Part shown: one piece after another, positions 61,257-64,000 of the stretch | Position numbering within the stretch: position 1 is the stretch's first letter | How the letters are laid out: every line of letters begins with the position of its first letter | NCBI GenBank assembly: GCA_040394475.1 | Contig: JBEBSD010000006.1 | Span: forward strand, 90,275 to 154,274 | Source: JBEBSD01 sp040394475 | Lineage (GTDB): Bacteria > Bacteroidota > Bacteroidia > Cytophagales > Spirosomataceae | DNA: 64,000 bases | Reading direction: 5' to 3' | Made by a program: the position numbers and the translations under genes | The notes under the pieces: model-generated | Databases searched by the model: none | The model's input: the letters and a program-made list of their open reading frames with translations, nothing else | Told to the model about the DNA's origin: nothing

Positions 61257-61472
61257 ATGAGCATTGTAAAAGTATTAGAAGTGATTGCTTCGTCGGAAAA
61301 AGGGATTGACGACGCCATCCAAAATTGCGTAACCGAAGTTTCAAAAACCATCCGGAACATTGATTCGGTATATGTAAAGGATATAAAAGTCCATGTCAAG
61401 GAAGGGAAAATCATTTCCTACGGAGCCGTATGTAAGGTTTCTTTCCGGGTGGATGGTGATTCGGACGATTAA
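61257..61472 (+). CDS. Dodecin-family flavin-binding protein
   Basis: A 71-residue protein that should form a hollow dodecamer storing flavins or their degradation products. The dodecin pattern is MSIVKVLEVIASSEKGIDDAIQNCVTEVSKTIRN, then SVYVKDIKVHVKEGKIISY, and a final VCKVSFRV strand. In typical dodecins the isoalloxazine-stacking tryptophan lies in the WVKEQ region; here Y39 (VYVKDI) takes that place, so ligand specificity may differ. It lies 80 bp after the MscS gene, with an AT-rich leader of its own. Confidence 0.9.
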   Translation: MSIVKVLEVIASSEKGIDDAIQNCVTEVSKTIRNIDSVYVKDIKVHVKEGKIISYGAVCKVSFRVDGDSDD

Positions 61473-61514
61473 AACAAACATTCCTGCTGCTTGATAGTTC
61501 CTTTTGCAAGGGAT

Positions 61515-62579
61515 ATGCCCCGGGTTAAGAATGGCATTGTGCCTGAAAGTGTATGGACGGGGAGAATAGCCTCGCGGTTCGTTATGCAACTGGCGGTGCT
61601 GGGCTTCTTCGCGTCAACACTTATGGCACAGCGTTACGAGGTAATCAATCAGGAAAATCCGGAGGTGAGTTACCGCGGCCTGGCCTTTATCACGAATTCG
61701 GGCTTCGTGGTCAGCGGTTCCCGGAATACCATCGGCAGGAGTACCGATGGCGGCCGGACCTTTCAATGGATACAGGCGGCAGCTTATACAGGACGTGATT
61801 TCAGGGACATAGAAGTGCTCGGCGACCTTCACTACGCGGCGGTCGCCGTGGATCGTCCGGGTCTGATCATCGAGACCAGGGACGGAGGAGCAACCTGGCA
61901 GGAAGTTTTTTATAAGGATACGGCCGGGATTTTCCTGAATGCCTTGTTTAAAACCGTTTCGGGAGATTTGTATGCGGTAGGGGACCCGGTTTCAGAGGGA
62001 AGACCTTATGTGTTGAAAAACAACCGGGAAATTACCGCTCTTTTCAATCATCCGTTGAGACGGTTGCATCCGGGCGAAGCTTTTTTTGCCGCAAGCGGCA
62101 GTAATTTATATGTAGATGATAGCCTGGCGCTATTGGTTTCGGGAGGCAAAGCTTCAGTCCTCTATTCGTATTCGCATCAGGGGGTACAGGCTTATCCGCT
62201 GGAAAAAGGCGCCGGAGAAACGGCAGGAATCAACGGGATGTACTATGATCCTGTCCGTAACAAAGGGTTGCTGCTGGGGGGCGATTTTAACGAACCCGGG
62301 CTGCAGAAGGGCAATTTCTTCCGGTTCAGCGTCCGGCAGGGAGCGTTGGTTTTTCATCCGTCCCGAACCGTCCCCACAGGTTATAAAACCGACGCGGTGA
62401 TGGTGGATGATCAAACCCTGATCGTTTGCGGGTATTCCGGCGTCGAAATTTCCCGCGATGGGGGAGACTCCTGGCAAATCATCACCCGTGACAGTTACAA
62501 TACCTGCGCCATTTCCCCCGATGGCAAAACCGTCCTGCTGGCAGGGTCCGCCGGTAAAATTGGCAAAATCTCCCTTTAA
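61515..62579 (+). CDS. Secreted beta-propeller protein (YCF48/BNR type)
   Basis: A 354-residue protein; the ATG at 61515 is chosen because it keeps a basic region (RIASRF) ahead of the hydrophobic signal core MQLAVLGFFASTLMAQ. An upstream TTG at 61491 and an internal ATG at 61584 are alternatives. The mature region has repeated BNR/Asp-box style units (STDGGRTFQWIQ, TRDGGATWQEVF, SRDGGDSWQII), as in YCF48-like proteins and sialidase propellers. It is predicted to be periplasmic or surface-exposed; no catalytic residues of sialidases are visible. Confidence 0.84.
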   Translation: MPRVKNGIVPESVWTGRIASRFVMQLAVLGFFASTLMAQRYEVINQENPEVSYRGLAFITNSGFVVSGSRNTIGRSTDGGRTFQWIQAAAYTGRDFRDIEVLGDLHYAAVAVDRPGLIIETRDGGATWQEVFYKDTAGIFLNALFKTVSGDLYAVGDPVSEGRPYVLKNNREITALFNHPLRRLHPGEAFFAASGSNLYVDDSLALLVSGGKASVLYSYSHQGVQAYPLEKGAGETAGINGMYYDPVRNKGLLLGGDFNEPGLQKGNFFRFSVRQGALVFHPSRTVPTGYKTDAVMVDDQTLIVCGYSGVEISRDGGDSWQIITRDSYNTCAISPDGKTVLLAGSAGKIGKISL

Positions 62580-62594
62580 ACAGCCGGGATCGCT

Positions 62595-63794
62595 TTACTG
62601 CCAGGTATAGATTACCATATCTCCCGGATCCACTTCGATTGTGCTCGTGTAATCCCGGGCCGGACGGATCGTCCCGTCTTTCAACACCCTGCCTACGTGA
62701 TTTTCGGCGTAGAAAGTCAGTGACATGGGTTTCTGAAAGTCGCGGTTTACGATGACCAGGAAATGGTCGTCTCCCTTTTGTAACTGCGACACAACCGCAC
62801 CGTCTCCTGAAGTTTCCAGGACGTTTACCGGGTCGGGAAGCCGTTCCATACGCCGGGTACCGATCGGGATTTTGTTTCCGGTATGCCATACCGATTTAAC
62901 GGTGGATCCTGTAAATACAGCAGCAACCTTGGCGATCTCCTGGTTGATGGCTTTTATTTTGTCGTAGGTGTCCGTACGTTTTCCGTCTACCGTAATGGGA
63001 GCATTGTGGAAGTCCCAGGTAGTGGTGACGGGCGTCCAGTAGGTAAAATACTGAAGGGTTTGTGCGCCATAGGCGAGGATGCTGTGAATCTGGAATCTGA
63101 TTTCCGCCAGGGTCGGAATCGCATAATCGTGAAAGGCAACACTGAGTCCGAATGCCCATACGGGCAGGTTGTTGGCACGGGCGATCTGAGAAACGATCTC
63201 CATGTTTTCGTAGTAGTCTTTGGAAGAAACCCGGTTTTTCATCAGGGGATAGTGGTCGAAGGAGATAAATTGTACCGGGATTTCTTTCACAAAAGCTTCC
63301 ACATACTCCTTGTACGTATCGGTTCCCAGCTGGTCTTTCGACGCATAGGTGGGAAACAGGTTGAGGTAACAAAAATGCTTGTCATCGATTGCCCTGATTT
63401 TTCGTGCCCATGCACCCAGTTCGGGGAAATCCTTCCGCGAAGGTTCGTCCCGGAGATAGTAGCCCGCCAATGCCGGGTGATTCATGAGCCTCTTGACGGT
63501 ATTCTCGGTATCCGTTTTCAGTTCAGGGCAGGCGGCAACAATTTTCACCCCGGTTTTTTGAGCGATATCCAGCGCTTTTTCAACTGCTTGAAGATCAGGA
63601 TAATTGGTGTAGTTGATCGTGATCCCGGCTTCCCTGAGTTCTTCAAAACGCTCTGGGGTCGTCTGATCTGCCGGGATGCCAAACCATGCCAATACGGGCA
63701 GCGGCTGGTCTGCCTTGAGCTGCTTCTGGGATAACAGGGGATGGAAACTGACCAGTAGGAGCAGGCTGGTGACGTAAAAATTCCGGTGCGTCAT
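62595..63794 (-). CDS. Secreted TIM-barrel glycoside-hydrolase-like protein
   Basis: A 399-residue exported protein (signal peptide ending LLSQ). A TIM-barrel pattern is visible: PVLAWFGIPADQTTPERFEELREAGI, then GYYLRDEPS with E117, a position used as acid/base in GH42-type and DUF4434-like barrels. FISFDHYPL and later HSILAYGAQTLQYFTYWTP follow. A C-terminal beta domain (HFLVIVNRDFQKPMSLTFY) is also typical of such proteins. It is a probable glycosidase of unassigned family. It converges with the BNR gene with a 15-bp gap. Confidence 0.82.
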   Translation of the reverse strand: MTHRNFYVTSLLLLVSFHPLLSQKQLKADQPLPVLAWFGIPADQTTPERFEELREAGITINYTNYPDLQAVEKALDIAQKTGVKIVAACPELKTDTENTVKRLMNHPALAGYYLRDEPSRKDFPELGAWARKIRAIDDKHFCYLNLFPTYASKDQLGTDTYKEYVEAFVKEIPVQFISFDHYPLMKNRVSSKDYYENMEIVSQIARANNLPVWAFGLSVAFHDYAIPTLAEIRFQIHSILAYGAQTLQYFTYWTPVTTTWDFHNAPITVDGKRTDTYDKIKAINQEIAKVAAVFTGSTVKSVWHTGNKIPIGTRRMERLPDPVNVLETSGDGAVVSQLQKGDDHFLVIVNRDFQKPMSLTFYAENHVGRVLKDGTIRPARDYTSTIEVDPGDMVIYTWQ

Positions 63795-63887
63795 GCGTGA
63801 GAAAATAGATGGTTCGATTGTTTCGAATAGGTAAACAGTTACCTACTCAATACGGAATCCACCCGAAAAAGGACTACGGGTTCGACT

Positions 63888-64000
63888 CCTGGGTTCGACT
63901 ATGCTCACCCGCCGCGTCTTGTACTGATAGCCTGGGTTCGACTATGCTCACCCGCCACGTCTTGTGCTGATAGCCTGGGTTCGACTATGCTCACCCGCCG
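63888..64000. repeat. 43-bp tandem repeat running off the right edge
   Basis: Units start at 63888, 63931 and 63974. Each begins CCTGGGTTCGACTATGCTCA and ends CTGATAG; two full copies differ at two positions, and the third is cut by the window end. A partial GGGTTCGACT lies just before. The units are near-identical with no spacers, so it is not CRISPR. GTTCGACTATGCTCACC is related in look to the dispersed TTCGACAGGCTCA repeats of Bacteroidota. Confidence 0.88.

Noticed and set aside
63881..63905. tRNA-like T-arm (GGGTTCGACTCC)
   Set aside because: No acceptor, D-arm or anticodon stem can be formed; it is part of the 43-bp repeat.

Overview
The window reads as chromosomal DNA of a Bacteroidota bacterium, most likely in the Cytophagales/Chitinophagales/Sphingobacteriales part of the phylum; I do not name a genus. 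Support: a TonB-dependent receptor with a carboxypeptidase-like N-terminal domain, families such as DUF2911, DUF1361 and DUF1080, almost no Shine-Dalgarno sequences, upstream matches to the Bacteroidota promoter TAnnTTTG (one with TTTG 20 nt upstream), and intergenic arrays of GCCGATAGC-like and TAGGTGTTAGG-like short repeats. I see no rRNA, tRNA, transposase, integrase or CRISPR array.

Layout. (1) 1-9911, all minus strand: a LacI-type regulator followed by a catabolic cluster of two Tat-type Gfo/Idh/MocA oxidoreductases, a Tat-type DegT aminotransferase, a secreted neutral-ceramidase-like hydrolase, an NRAMP-fold transporter without the metal-binding motifs, an SDR whose catalytic lysine is cysteine, and a DHDPS/NAL-family aldolase. 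A perfect palindrome lies at the likely start of the first structural transcript. (2) 10023-15955, minus: a TolC/adaptor/HAE1 RND efflux operon ended by a strong hairpin. (3) 16274-22100: another Tat-type Gfo/Idh enzyme, an FrnE-like DsbA, an EamA exporter and lepA-folK. (4) 22281-28571: an outer-membrane receptor, two AT-rich immunity-like small genes, and small envelope proteins with a sialate-esterase-like SGNH hydrolase. (5) 28658-32385, minus: a PA14/DUF1080-like secreted protein and a beta-propeller protein with a C-terminal azurin-type copper domain. (6) 32896-42908: mostly housekeeping genes (stand-alone ACP, purU, fRMsr, yraN, lipB, a DnaQ-like exonuclease, RNase R) and small secreted or accessory proteins. 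(7) 43061-49540, plus: a TetR-controlled RND operon with palindromes around its start, followed on the other strand by an eRF1-like baeRF protein. (8) 51616-56682: a 1688-residue membrane P-loop ATPase of KAP-like layout, convergent with ftsH. (9) 58941-63794: guanine-deaminase-like enzyme, MscS channel, dodecin, a BNR/YCF48-like propeller and a secreted TIM-barrel glycosidase-like protein; a 43-bp tandem repeat runs off the right edge.

The strongest candidates for undescribed biology are the LacI-controlled cluster, where several enzymes have lost or relocated their usual chemistry (metal-site-free NRAMP, lysine-free SDR, exported PLP enzyme), and the single-gene KAP-like ATPase with transmembrane helices between Walker A and Walker B and a very long helical tail. 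The intergenic repeat and hairpin element, present in at least five hairpin copies, is a separate genome-level curiosity.
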